Shown here: positions 24,301 through 32,541 of the stretch, piece by piece
How positions within the stretch are numbered: position 1 is the stretch's first letter
How the letters are laid out: each line of letters opens with the position of its first letter
From: Cohnella mopanensis
Lineage (GTDB): Bacteria; Bacillota; Bacilli; Paenibacillales; Paenibacillaceae
Assembly (NCBI RefSeq): GCF_022352055.1
Contig: NZ_JAKRWM010000009.1
Location: 186,001-250,000, forward strand
Length of the DNA: 64,000 nucleotides
Direction of reading: 5' to 3'
Notes under the pieces: generated by a model
What the model was told of the DNA's origin: nothing
Seen by the model: the letters and a program-made list of their open reading frames with translations, nothing else
Database searches by the model: none
Program-made: the position numbers and the translations under genes

Positions 24301-25383
24301 TTACTGGATAATATTATTGTCTTTGTCCTTAACTTTATCCTTCATCGCATCCGTAACGGTAATGCCTTGCGCGGCTGCGGCTTTCAAGTTAAGAATGAGA
24401 TCGAGCTTATCCGGAACGGTTACTTTCATTTCTGCAGGCTTCTTGCCGTTCTTCAGAATTTCAACGGCCATTTGTCCAACTTGATATCCATGATCATAGT
24501 ATTTAAATCCAACCGTTGCGAAAGCGCCTTTCTCTACAGTATCCCTATCGCTTGAGAAAAACGGGATTTTTTTGTCGTTTGCCACTTGGATGATCGTATC
24601 AACTGCGCTCACGACTGTATTGTCCAACGTGATATAGAGGGCATCGACACGGCCGACTAACGATTCTACGGCTTGTTTCACTTCCGAAGTATTGGATGCA
24701 GACGCTCTTACCAGCTTGATATCGTGCGCCGCTAAAGCTTCTTCCGCTTTCTTCGCCATGATAACCGCATTCTCTTCGCCTTCATTGATGACGATACCGA
24801 CGTTCTTCACATTCGGCAGATCGCTAGCGATGAAGTCCATGAGTTCAGTAATGGCTTCCGGATTCGTATCGGAGGCACCGGATACGTTACCGCCAGGTTG
24901 ATCCAGGTTCGTTACGATCTTCGCTGCGAGAGGATCTGTTACTGCTGCGAATAGAACTGGAGTTTCCTTCACGTATTGCGCTACCGATAGAGCGGAAGGA
25001 GTTGCAATGCCTACTACCAAATCGTTCTTCTCGGAAGCGATCTTCTGAGCGATCGACAGGTTGTTTGTGGAATCCGCTTGGGCGATATTGAGATCCACCT
25101 TTAGATTTTCACCATCGACGATTCCGGCGTCTTTAAGTGCTGCCAGAAAACCTTCACGAGTTGCATCCAAGGACGGATGCTCCACGTATTGGGAGATCGC
25201 GATCTTGTAATTGCCCGCGTCGGCATTAGAACCGGATGCGGTCGGAGATGCGCTCTCCGTGGCGCTTGGTGCTGGGGTTGCTGCGCCTGAGTTATTGTTG
25301 GTTTCGGGTTTGTTCCCGCAGCCTGCCATAACCATTAAAGCGGCAGAGAAAAGCATAATCGTAGATAGCCATTTTTTCTTCAT
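24301..25383 (-). CDS. ABC transporter substrate-binding lipoprotein (ABC_sub_bind, TrpX-like)
   Basis: Extracytoplasmic solute receptor of the importer. The 360-aa precursor has a lipoprotein signal peptide ending in MVMAGC (lipid-anchored Cys at about 22), a low-complexity Ala/Ser/Thr linker (about 30-55), and an ABC_sub_bind domain with ISQYVEHPSLDATREGFLAAL and NNLSIAQKIA. In Gram-positives members are tryptophan/tyrosine-linked (TrpX), but the ligand here is an inference. AGGGG precedes the ATG. The leader has an inverted repeat (25426-25451); no T-box is present. Confidence 0.9.
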   Translation of the reverse strand: MKKKWLSTIMLFSAALMVMAGCGNKPETNNNSGAATPAPSATESASPTASGSNADAGNYKIAISQYVEHPSLDATREGFLAALKDAGIVDGENLKVDLNIAQADSTNNLSIAQKIASEKNDLVVGIATPSALSVAQYVKETPVLFAAVTDPLAAKIVTNLDQPGGNVSGASDTNPEAITELMDFIASDLPNVKNVGIVINEGEENAVIMAKKAEEALAAHDIKLVRASASNTSEVKQAVESLVGRVDALYITLDNTVVSAVDTIIQVANDKKIPFFSSDRDTVEKGAFATVGFKYYDHGYQVGQMAVEILKNGKKPAEMKVTVPDKLDLILNLKAAAAQGITVTDAMKDKVKDKDNNIIQ

Positions 25384-25425
25384 TTTCTTACCCCTTTTCT
25401 TGTTGTATATCCTGCGCTGATTAAA

Positions 25426-25451
25426 GCTGTAACGCTGTTGCCAATTACAGC
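25426..25451. promoter_or_regulatory. Dyad in the leader of the TrpX-like importer
   Basis: Perfect inverted repeat GCTGTAA (25426-25432) / TTACAGC (25445-25451), 12-base spacer, about 43-68 bases upstream of the lipoprotein start. Could be a repressor operator or an RNA hairpin. Confidence 0.45.
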
Positions 25452-25551
25452 AATAAAACAGAATTGTTAATAGTTTAATAGGGGCTTTCGCTATTCGTCA
25501 ATTCTAATTATTTATTTCCCGCACTCCATTTGACATTCCTCTCACATTATG

Positions 25552-25581
25552 GAAAAAAGCCCCCCGGATTCGGGAGGCTTT
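25552..25581 (-). terminator. Intrinsic terminator after ylbG
   Basis: Minus-strand stem AAAGCCTCCCG (25581-25571) / CGGGGGGCTTT (25566-25556; one G-U), four-base loop, followed by a T run. It lies 25 bases beyond the ylbG stop. Confidence 0.9.
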
Positions 25582-25606
25582 CTCCATTATACGATATTGC
25601 TTGCCA

Positions 25607-25870
25607 TTATAATCCGTAAAACCGGGTTTTGTCGGGTACGTTTTTCTCGTACTCCGTTTTGATTTCATTGCGGTAGGAGCGTTCGATTTTACGGACGAAG
25701 GGCAAACGCTGAAGGTTACGGACCGCTTCCTCCGCTACATCGGCATTCATGTACATGACGGCATATTGCATCTTGCGGGACATATAATGCAAGGTTCCGT
25801 ATTTGTCTAAGCCTTTAGCCGCTTTCGAATCGCTAAACCACACGATATAACCTGTCCGTTCGGCAAACAT
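25607..25870 (-). CDS. ylbG: YlbG family protein (DUF2129)
   Basis: Small cytosolic protein of unknown function conserved in Bacillales. The 87-aa product has the family features ERTGYIVWFSDSKAAKGLDKYG, HYMSRKMQYAVMYMN and the C-terminal RLPFVRKIERSYRNEIKTEYE. It follows ylbF by 27 bases on the same strand, the same pairing as in Bacillus subtilis, and ends at a strong terminator, so it is the last gene of this transcript. Confidence 0.93.
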   Translation of the reverse strand: MFAERTGYIVWFSDSKAAKGLDKYGTLHYMSRKMQYAVMYMNADVAEEAVRNLQRLPFVRKIERSYRNEIKTEYEKNVPDKTRFYGL

Positions 25871-25897
25871 GTCTAACCTCCGGTTCTCTGAATCTGA

Positions 25898-26389
25898 TCA
25901 ACCGCAACCGCCGCTCCCGCAAGAACAGCTTCCTCCGTTACCGCAGCCTGACGCCTTAGGGTTCGGATTATTATCCGGCACCTTAATGGTTTGCGACACG
26001 GCATGCGCCAGCGTTCGGGATATATCGCCAAGAAGTTCGTCCAAGGAGCTTTCCGCGGCTTTGTACTTCCTAACCGCTTCCACCTCATCAAGCTGTGCTT
26101 CCATCTCGTACACTCGTTCCAACGCGGCATTATATTCCGGATGAAACCTTCCAAAGCGTTCGCATTCCGCGAACTTCTCTTTCGCCTTAGCGAATTGCTT
26201 GGTCAGGCTTTGCACTTCGGCGTCTTGAATGACTTGATCTTTCCAATACGCATATTCCGCAGCTAAAGCGGATCTCTTAAGCGAATCCCCCAGCTCGAAG
26301 GCGTAGGATAAAAGCATTGCCATATCGGCAGGCGCGTTATCCATCACACCTTGTTCTGCCGCAGGGAGGGTTTGTATCATGCTGGCCAT
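25898..26389 (-). CDS. ylbF: YlbF, subunit of the YlbF-YmcA-YaaT (Y-) complex
   Basis: In Bacillus subtilis YlbF with YmcA and YaaT forms an Fe-S-bearing complex that guides RNase Y mRNA processing and affects competence, sporulation and biofilm. The helical YlbF domain spans about 20-145, with AKEKFAECERFGRFHPEYN. The C-terminus is Cys/Gly rich (SGCGNGGSCSCGSGGCG; five cysteines), fitting the known cluster-ligating tail. The frame opens at 26419, but the ATG at 26389 follows GAGGTGAGG at good spacing and is used (163 aa). It lies downstream of the helicase partner gene and upstream of ylbG. Confidence 0.92.
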   Translation of the reverse strand: MASMIQTLPAAEQGVMDNAPADMAMLLSYAFELGDSLKRSALAAEYAYWKDQVIQDAEVQSLTKQFAKAKEKFAECERFGRFHPEYNAALERVYEMEAQLDEVEAVRKYKAAESSLDELLGDISRTLAHAVSQTIKVPDNNPNPKASGCGNGGSCSCGSGGCG

Positions 26390-26454
26390 CGGCCTCACCT
26401 CACCTTTCGGCTTTGCCATACCCCCTCATAATAACACAACATGCGCCTATCCGG

Positions 26455-28422
26455 TCAATTGGTTTCAATCTCCTCCAAGGAAGGCAGCACGATCATAACG
26501 CCCTCCATCTCATCCGCGGAGACTTCAACATTTTCCGCATGCGAGTTCAAGGTAATGATATTATCGTCGGAGAATTTCTGCCTCCACTGGCCGATGACCG
26601 ACCACTTAGCGCCTTCTACCCTCAACTCATTCGGGACGAACAGTCCGGTACTGCCCTTCTGTTCCACTTGAACGGACGCCTTCCAATTGATCGCTTGCTG
26701 CAATAATTCTTTACGCGTAGAAAGGTGATACGTTCTTGGCTTTAACAGCCACGTTGCCGGAATATCCGATAACCCCGGGAACAGTTCCTCTGCCATAGGC
26801 AAGGAACGATCAGCTTCGAACATCGATATCGCGTTACGCTTATATATCCAACCTAAATGATCCGCATCCTCGACCTCGGAATCGGGCACGATTTCAACTT
26901 GATCCCCCATCCTATCGCGCTGATCTTCCAACGGCGGAAATCCTATTGTACGTAATCTGGCGTGCACATGCTTGTAAGAAGAAGCTTCAATAATAAAATC
27001 CCGGTCTCCTACTTGCTCCAGCAACTTTTCCGCGAGCTCGGGATCATTCTTAAGCTTCTCCGCTGTAGTCGCATTATCCGTCCGCAGCAACAATACCTCG
27101 GAGAACCTAGCTTTTCCTAACGCGGCATACCAATCTTCGATCATTCTAGCGACAGATTCCGGCAACGGCGAACAAGTTCCTTGTTCCAGAAAGTCGATCA
27201 ACGATTGCTTAGAGTAGCCTGCATTACATGCCTCGATACATGAAGATCGCGTTAACCGATACACAAAAACAGCATCCGCCGTCACGAGTTCCGCGATTTC
27301 CGACAGCACCCAACGCTCCTTTAACCCCGTTTCAGGCGGAACCAAAATTTCTCCGTCCGGTTGCACGAACAAAGTTCCTTGTTTATCGGATGGCTGGTTT
27401 TCTACAGCTAAGCTAAACGGCTGCTTAATGCGGAAAATGGAATTGCCGTGCAATAATCCTCGTTCAAGCCAGCCCATGGACTGCAGCAATTCCAGCCAAT
27501 CGTTTATAGCTTCGAATCGCCCACTCGTAATGTTCAGAATGTCATCCCGATACCATTCCATCACATTTAATGTCAAGATCGATACGGTTGCTAGATGAAT
27601 AGCCGGATTAATCGCCCCATAACAGTCGGATAGGTGGGCGTACAATCTGCGATCCGCCTCTAGGAGCGAGAGCGCCAGCCAGTTAGAGAGACCCTTAGCG
27701 GAAATGCGTATTTCGTTTCCTGCCTTATTCAACACACGGCTATGCAATCCAAGATCGAGTGCCAAAGCTAGCTGCGGCGGGATTCTATCTTGTTGCGGGT
27801 AAGCCAATGACAAGCAACTTAATTCTCTTTCTGAAAGAAGCATTTTACGGATTAGCCGGGTTACCTCCGTGCGGTGAATCGTACCTTTTGTTGTCCACGC
27901 TATCGGGTTAATTGCGATTTCATGCCAAACGGACAATAGCTCTAAGGATAGCGGGAGACGGAATTCTCGGGCAGAGTAGCTTACTTCTCTTTCGTTGACT
28001 TCTCCAATCGAGTTACCTGTAACCGGCAGCAACAACGGCTGCCATAACGTAATACTATCGTTGGGCAAATATAATAATTGATCTCCCCAGGCTTTGCGTA
28101 CCGCATAGACGATTCCCGATCTTCGCAGCTTCGTCACGGCAACCCGAATTTCCGCCCCAGTGAAAGCGGAAGTTCGCTCCATAAGCTTAGATAACGCTTC
28201 GACCTCGAACGGAACACTGGCGAAGTTCATTAGAATGGCTCTGAGAACCCGAAGCTCCTGAGATTCGCTATGATGCCTAGACCACGTTTCCGCCCACTTA
28301 CGGCTGCCGAGGATGGCTTCTAATGGCTCCCCCTGATCATGCCTTAGTTTAACTGCCGGGTCGGAAGCGATCAGTCGACGAATGGAATCGGGAAGACGTT
28401 GAACGGATAAAAGTAAGTTCAT
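26455..28422 (-). CDS. Helicase-associated protein with XPB-like domain (helicase partner)
   Basis: A 655-aa protein without Walker motifs, so not itself a helicase. Residues about 350-450 carry a Helicase_C_3 (XPB/Ssl2-type) domain: FVQPDGEILVPPETG, then VYRLTRSSCIEACNAGYS. A similar region occurs at residues 8-100 of the XPB helicase encoded just upstream (WVQSDGTVLLDE, TYRLTPVTLWNAAASGW). The N-terminal part (1-340) looks like tandem winged-helix repeats. The start overlaps the helicase stop by four bases (ATGA) with AAGGTGG upstream, so the two are translated together and probably act together in DNA repair. The frame opens 15 codons earlier, inside xpb. Confidence 0.85.
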   Translation of the reverse strand: MNLLLSVQRLPDSIRRLIASDPAVKLRHDQGEPLEAILGSRKWAETWSRHHSESQELRVLRAILMNFASVPFEVEALSKLMERTSAFTGAEIRVAVTKLRRSGIVYAVRKAWGDQLLYLPNDSITLWQPLLLPVTGNSIGEVNEREVSYSAREFRLPLSLELLSVWHEIAINPIAWTTKGTIHRTEVTRLIRKMLLSERELSCLSLAYPQQDRIPPQLALALDLGLHSRVLNKAGNEIRISAKGLSNWLALSLLEADRRLYAHLSDCYGAINPAIHLATVSILTLNVMEWYRDDILNITSGRFEAINDWLELLQSMGWLERGLLHGNSIFRIKQPFSLAVENQPSDKQGTLFVQPDGEILVPPETGLKERWVLSEIAELVTADAVFVYRLTRSSCIEACNAGYSKQSLIDFLEQGTCSPLPESVARMIEDWYAALGKARFSEVLLLRTDNATTAEKLKNDPELAEKLLEQVGDRDFIIEASSYKHVHARLRTIGFPPLEDQRDRMGDQVEIVPDSEVEDADHLGWIYKRNAISMFEADRSLPMAEELFPGLSDIPATWLLKPRTYHLSTRKELLQQAINWKASVQVEQKGSTGLFVPNELRVEGAKWSVIGQWRQKFSDDNIITLNSHAENVEVSADEMEGVMIVLPSLEEIETN

Positions 28423-30122
28423 GGCACCACCTTCTGATTTGTATAGGTATTCGTCGACGAATCCCATCGATCTACGAGGTAGGGATAACCCTGCTCCAGT
28501 AGAAACCGTTCCCGATTACGGGCAAACTCCACCTCGTCCGTCCCTTCGCTTACAACCGAATAGAAAGTCGCTCCCCCTCCTGACTGCTTAGGGCGCATGA
28601 TCCTGCCTAAACGCTGCGCTTCCTCCTGCCGAGACCCATAACTCCCCGATATTTGAATCGCGACGGACGCATTCGGAAGATCCACCGCGAAATTAGCTAC
28701 CTTCGATACGAGTAGCACGTCGATTTGCCCCTCGTTGAACCGGTCGAACAATTGCTTCCTATTGCGATGAGGCATCTCTCCTGTAATGAGTGGAAGCGAC
28801 AATTCGTTCGACATCTCGCGAAGCTGGTCCAAATATTGTCCGATAATGAGCGTCTGCATCCCATGATGGCGCTCCAGCAATGACCTGACGACCTCGGTCT
28901 TGCGCGGATTTTCTCCCGCTATTCGATGTCGGCTCCGCTTAGGAGCCGCTGCATAGAGAATCGCGGTTTCCGGATCAAGCGCGACTCTCACTTCCGTGCA
29001 TGCGGCTTGCGCAATCCACCCTTTGTCTTCCATTGCCTTCCAAGGAATTTCATATCGTTTAGGCCCGATTAAAGCAAAGGCGTCCTTTTCACACCCGTCC
29101 TCCCTGACGAGCGTTGCCGTTAGCCCCAATCGTCTCGTCGCTTGGATTTCCGCTGTCATTCGGAACACCGGAGCCGGCAATAAGTGGACTTCATCGTAAA
29201 TAATAAGCCCCCAGTCCCGATTAACGAAAAGCGCTAAATGAGGATATTCCTCCGATTTGGAGCTTCTATGTGTAAGTACTTGATAAGTTGCCACCGTGAT
29301 CGGTTTCACGTTTTTCTTATGTCCCGTATATTCACCGACTTCGCCGTCCGTAAGCGTCGTATTGCGAAGCAGTTCGGTGATCCATTGCGAGACGGATACT
29401 CCGTTCGGGGTCAAGATCAACGTTTCGCATTTTAACTTGGCGATTGCCGCCATCCCTACCCACGTTTTCCCGGCACCGCATGGAAGCACGATAACGCCGC
29501 TCCCCCCGTCGAGCGTTTCGTCTCCGAGTAAGGCCTTCACCGCTTCAACTTGATAATCTCTTAGTACGATAGGCGCTCCGGTATCAGAAGTTTCGCGCAG
29601 AGAAATTTCCAATGCCTCGCCGGCATGAAATCCAGCCTCATCCTTGACGGGATATCCTTTTGCGGCCAGCTCGCGTTTAATCCTTCCTCGGGATGCTTCA
29701 TGGATAACAACGTTCGTCTCTGCAGGAGGATATGCGAACGCCGATGAAACAGTTTCCCAATTGCACAGTTGCGTCATTAATTCTGAAGATTCCGCGATAA
29801 GCGTCAAGCCGAGGGGCGAAGGGGTTAGCCTTATTTGTCCGTATCTGCGCATTTGCGTGCGAATTTCCTCTTCTAACCGATGGGGGAGCGCATTCCGCGA
29901 ATGATCGGCCAACCGCTTCAAGACCTGCTCGGACTGCCATCCCGAAGCCGCCGCATTCCATAACGTCACCGGAGTTAGACGATAGGTGTGCCACTCTCCA
30001 GGCCGCTTATGAAGCTCGGCGATCACTCTAAGAAAATCTCTCGTTTCCTCGTACTCGGGATGTCGCTCGTCCAGCAACACCGTGCCATCGGATTGCACCC
30101 ATAACGGCTTGGATCTGTTCAT
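28419..30122 (-). CDS. XPB/Rad25-type DNA repair helicase
   Basis: Superfamily-2 3'-5' DNA helicase of the XPB group. The 567-aa protein has an N-terminal XPB domain (8-100), a damage-recognition-like region (about 100-180), Walker A PCGAGKT (214-220), DEVH box (310-313), the XPB-specific RED motif at R340-E341-D342 (TATLVREDG), and motif VI QEEAQRLGRIMRP near 515. Eukaryotic XPB opens DNA in TFIIH; bacterial members are thought to act in repair, but the role here is inferred. GGAGG lies eight bases before the ATG. It heads the transcript xpb-partner and possibly ylbF-ylbG. Confidence 0.93.
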   Translation of the reverse strand: MNRSKPLWVQSDGTVLLDERHPEYEETRDFLRVIAELHKRPGEWHTYRLTPVTLWNAAASGWQSEQVLKRLADHSRNALPHRLEEEIRTQMRRYGQIRLTPSPLGLTLIAESSELMTQLCNWETVSSAFAYPPAETNVVIHEASRGRIKRELAAKGYPVKDEAGFHAGEALEISLRETSDTGAPIVLRDYQVEAVKALLGDETLDGGSGVIVLPCGAGKTWVGMAAIAKLKCETLILTPNGVSVSQWITELLRNTTLTDGEVGEYTGHKKNVKPITVATYQVLTHRSSKSEEYPHLALFVNRDWGLIIYDEVHLLPAPVFRMTAEIQATRRLGLTATLVREDGCEKDAFALIGPKRYEIPWKAMEDKGWIAQAACTEVRVALDPETAILYAAAPKRSRHRIAGENPRKTEVVRSLLERHHGMQTLIIGQYLDQLREMSNELSLPLITGEMPHRNRKQLFDRFNEGQIDVLLVSKVANFAVDLPNASVAIQISGSYGSRQEEAQRLGRIMRPKQSGGGATFYSVVSEGTDEVEFARNRERFLLEQGYPYLVDRWDSSTNTYTNQKVVP

Positions 30123-30187
30123 TCCATATCCCTCCTTGCTTATTCAGCCTTCCCTTTCCTATGAGGATCTAAGCTTATTGATCACGC

Positions 30188-30222
30188 AAAAAAAGCCCAT
30201 CTCACGGTTCCCGTGAAATGGA
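30188..30222 (-). terminator. Intrinsic terminator after the CBS-domain gene
   Basis: Minus-strand stem CCATTTCACGG/CCGTGAGATGG (30221-30211 with 30207-30197), three-base loop region, followed by seven T (complement of 30188-30194). Confidence 0.9.
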
Positions 30223-30233
30223 CCCTTATTCTC

Positions 30234-30674
30234 TTAATGGGCGAATTGGGACGATTGACCCTCTTGCTCGGATATGCCGCTTAATGCTTCCCCTGCTTCA
30301 TTGACAAAGATTTCCCGGATGGCTAAATCCCCTAATGAAACGATTCCGACCAAGTGTCCGTTCTCCACGACCGGCAATCTGCGAATTTGACCCGATGACA
30401 TCATTGCAGCAGCTTCGTCGACCGATACGTCAGGAGAAATCGTTCGAACGTTATCGGAAAGCACCTGCGAGACGGACGTAGAGCCATCATGGTTGTTCGC
30501 GTAGCCCCGGATAACGAGATCGCGGTCGGTAACGACTCCGACAAGCTTTCGTCCCTCGATAACAGGGATGAAGCCAATGTCATGCTCCTTCATCATACTC
30601 GCCGCTTCTTTAATGTCGCTCTGCGGTGTAATCGTAATACAATCCGCTGACATGATATCTGCAATTTTACGCAT
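30234..30674 (-). CDS. CBS-domain protein
   Basis: A 146-aa protein made of two CBS domains (about 5-60 and 70-125) and a short C-terminal tail. The repeated segments GFIPVIEGRKLVGVVTDRDL and RRLPVVENGHLVGIVSLGDL are clear. CBS pairs bind adenosyl ligands (AMP, ATP, SAM) and act as energy or stress sensors; stand-alone members of this size are often stress proteins. GGAGGAATAAC sits before the ATG at 30674, which is chosen over an earlier in-frame ATG. It is a single-gene transcript between two terminators. It is not AcuB, which is longer. Confidence 0.9.
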   Translation of the reverse strand: MRKIADIMSADCITITPQSDIKEAASMMKEHDIGFIPVIEGRKLVGVVTDRDLVIRGYANNHDGSTSVSQVLSDNVRTISPDVSVDEAAAMMSSGQIRRLPVVENGHLVGIVSLGDLAIREIFVNEAGEALSGISEQEGQSSQFAH

Positions 30675-30791
30675 GTTATTCCTCCTGTTTCGATTCAGCA
30701 ACCAACCTCAATCACCGGTTGCCTATCCTCATACTCAATCGGAGTCTAGGATGACCGAAACAGGAAAACCTTATACGGCATTCATTTCAGC

Positions 30792-31964
30792 TTAGGAATC
30801 TGAAGCCGAGTCATCCGCTACGGCAATCAGCAGTCTGGCCGAATGCAGCATCGCTTTCTCTTCGATGTCGAATTGAGGGTGATGGTGGGGAGCAGAGCTG
30901 CCCGCGCCATTGCCTGCGCCCACGAAGAAGAAGCAACCCGGCTTCTGTTCCAAATAATAAGCAAAATCTTCTCCTGCCATGATTTGCTCGCAGGGTCCGG
31001 CAGCCGTTTCCGGCATCATTTCCTCGATTATTCGCAGCACTCTATGGGCTTCACGATCGTCGTTGACTACCGGAGGATAACCTTCGAAATATTGCAACTT
31101 ATACTCGCAGCCATGCATTTCGCAAGTATGCTTGACGATTTCCTCCATCCGCTTGCGGACGACAGCTCGAATTTCTTTATTGAAAGAACGTACCGTTCCG
31201 CTCAACTTGCAGCTTGCCGCGATTACGTTGTTCGCGGACCCTGCAGCGATCCTGCCGACTGACAACACTGCCGCATCTAGCGGATTCACGCTTCGGGACA
31301 CGATCGTCTGAAGCGCCATGACTAGCGAAGCCCCTGCGACTAAAGCATCTCTGCTCTCGTGAGGTAATCCGCCGTGGCCGCCTTTGCCCGTGATTTCGAT
31401 CTCGAATTCATCCGGCGTAGCCATAATCGGTCCGGGTCGGGTCGTCGCAGTTCCATAGGGGAACGGCGACCATAGATGAATACCATAGATCGCATCCACT
31501 CCCTCTAACGCCCCATCCGCAATCATCCGAATCGCTCCGCCTGGCAACACTTCCTCACCTGGTTGGAACAAGAAAACTCGCGTGCCTGCAGTTTCGTCTC
31601 TATGTAGGCTGTAATAACGAGCGACGGCAAGTAACTGGGCAGTATGTCCGTCATGTCCGCACGCATGCATAACGCCGGGAACGGTGGATCGGTACGCGCA
31701 GTCTTTCGCATCTTGTATGGCAAGCGCGTCGATGTCCGCCCTAAGGGCAATCGTTCGACCCGGCAATTGTCCGTGAAGCTTGGCGACGATTCCGGTTCCC
31801 GCTACTCCGCGGCGCACTTCAAGTCCCCAAGAACTCAACAAATCGGCGATTAATCTGGATGTTTCATGTTCTTCGAAGGAAAGCTCTGGATGTTGATGCA
31901 AGTGCCGGCGCCATTTGACCATATCTTCATATAGCGATAACAATGTTTGCTCCTTAACCCTCAT
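30792..31964 (-). CDS. M20-family amidohydrolase (N-acyl-L-amino acid / hippurate hydrolase type)
   Basis: A 390-aa dinuclear metallopeptidase-like hydrolase that releases amino acids from N-acyl conjugates. Metal ligands are visible in MHACGHDGH, the catalytic/ligand Glu pair in FQPGEE and the C-terminal APHHHPQFDIE. The dimerisation insert is recognisable by GKGGHGGLPHESRD and SANNVIAASCKLSGTVR. Start ATG follows GGGAGG by seven bases. An extended -10 promoter lies just upstream (32003-32031). The exact acyl substrate cannot be told. Confidence 0.92.
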   Translation of the reverse strand: MRVKEQTLLSLYEDMVKWRRHLHQHPELSFEEHETSRLIADLLSSWGLEVRRGVAGTGIVAKLHGQLPGRTIALRADIDALAIQDAKDCAYRSTVPGVMHACGHDGHTAQLLAVARYYSLHRDETAGTRVFLFQPGEEVLPGGAIRMIADGALEGVDAIYGIHLWSPFPYGTATTRPGPIMATPDEFEIEITGKGGHGGLPHESRDALVAGASLVMALQTIVSRSVNPLDAAVLSVGRIAAGSANNVIAASCKLSGTVRSFNKEIRAVVRKRMEEIVKHTCEMHGCEYKLQYFEGYPPVVNDDREAHRVLRIIEEMMPETAAGPCEQIMAGEDFAYYLEQKPGCFFFVGAGNGAGSSAPHHHPQFDIEEKAMLHSARLLIAVADDSASDS

Positions 31965-32002
31965 GGTGGCGCCTCCCTTCCCGTAATCCGTCTATTTGTA
32001 CT

Positions 32003-32031
32003 ATTGTATCAGAAAGCGTACCGCTCCGTAA
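32003..32031 (-). promoter_or_regulatory. Candidate promoter of the amidohydrolase
   Basis: Minus strand: TTACGG (32031-32026), 17-base spacer, extended -10 TGATACAAT with TACAAT at 32008-32003. Confidence 0.5.
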
Positions 32032-32096
32032 CCTTACAAGCAGGGCTAGAGGGGATAATTGTCAATGAACGTTCGAAGTTGTGTGCGTAGGCGGGC

Positions 32097-32125
32097 TTGC
32101 AGAAGAATCGCAAACCGTCTATCAT
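32097..32125 (+). promoter_or_regulatory. Candidate promoter of the yugN-ftsW pair
   Basis: TTGCAG (32097-32102), 17-base spacer, TATCAT (32120-32125). It lies 52 bases before the yugN start and back to back with the amidohydrolase promoter. Confidence 0.55.
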
Positions 32126-32177
32126 GGAAAGGAAAAGCGCTTATTTTGACCTCAGCGACGATAAGGGAGGATTATCC

Positions 32178-32522
32178 ATGTTACTTGACAATACCGGATT
32201 AAACGGAATGCGCAGCGACCTCGGACATCTGGACGAATCCAGCGACAAATTGGGTTTCGTACGTTGGCAGTGGGAATATCGCCGCGCTACATATGACCTT
32301 AAGTTGCATGACCGGACAAGCGGTCAAGATTTCTTCTTGCGCATCGCGACAAGAGCAGTTGAAGGCAAGCTTGAGAACCCGGATGCTATTCTTGAGGTAG
32401 AAGGTGTCTATATCGGACGTGCAACGTTCCCTCACGGACTTGATTATGAATCGCCGATTCCGGCACCGATTCTAAGCTCGGCAACACAGCGTGTGCAGGA
32501 ATTAAAAAAACTGCTGTCCTAG
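32178..32522 (+). CDS. YugN-like family protein
   Basis: A 114-aa protein resembling the Bacillus YugN family: ENTGL-like start (LLDNTGLNGMRSDLG), the KLGFVRWQWEYRRATYDLKL core and the ATFPHGLDYE motif. Function unknown; no membrane or signal segments. The frame opens 27 codons upstream inside the promoter, but the ATG at 32178 follows an excellent GGGAGGATTATCC Shine-Dalgarno. It is 19 bases upstream of ftsW and probably co-transcribed with it. Confidence 0.85.
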   Translation: MLLDNTGLNGMRSDLGHLDESSDKLGFVRWQWEYRRATYDLKLHDRTSGQDFFLRIATRAVEGKLENPDAILEVEGVYIGRATFPHGLDYESPIPAPILSSATQRVQELKKLLS

Positions 32523-32541
32523 CGGCGCGGGGGAATCAGTG

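Noticed and set aside
25384-25606. T-box riboswitch upstream of the TrpXYZ-like importer
   Set aside because: No AGGGTGGAACCGCG-type T-box sequence or antiterminator is present; only a short dyad.
30234-30674. CBS protein as a displaced acuB
   Set aside because: At 146 aa it lacks the ACT-like C-terminal region of AcuB and is far from the acu locus.
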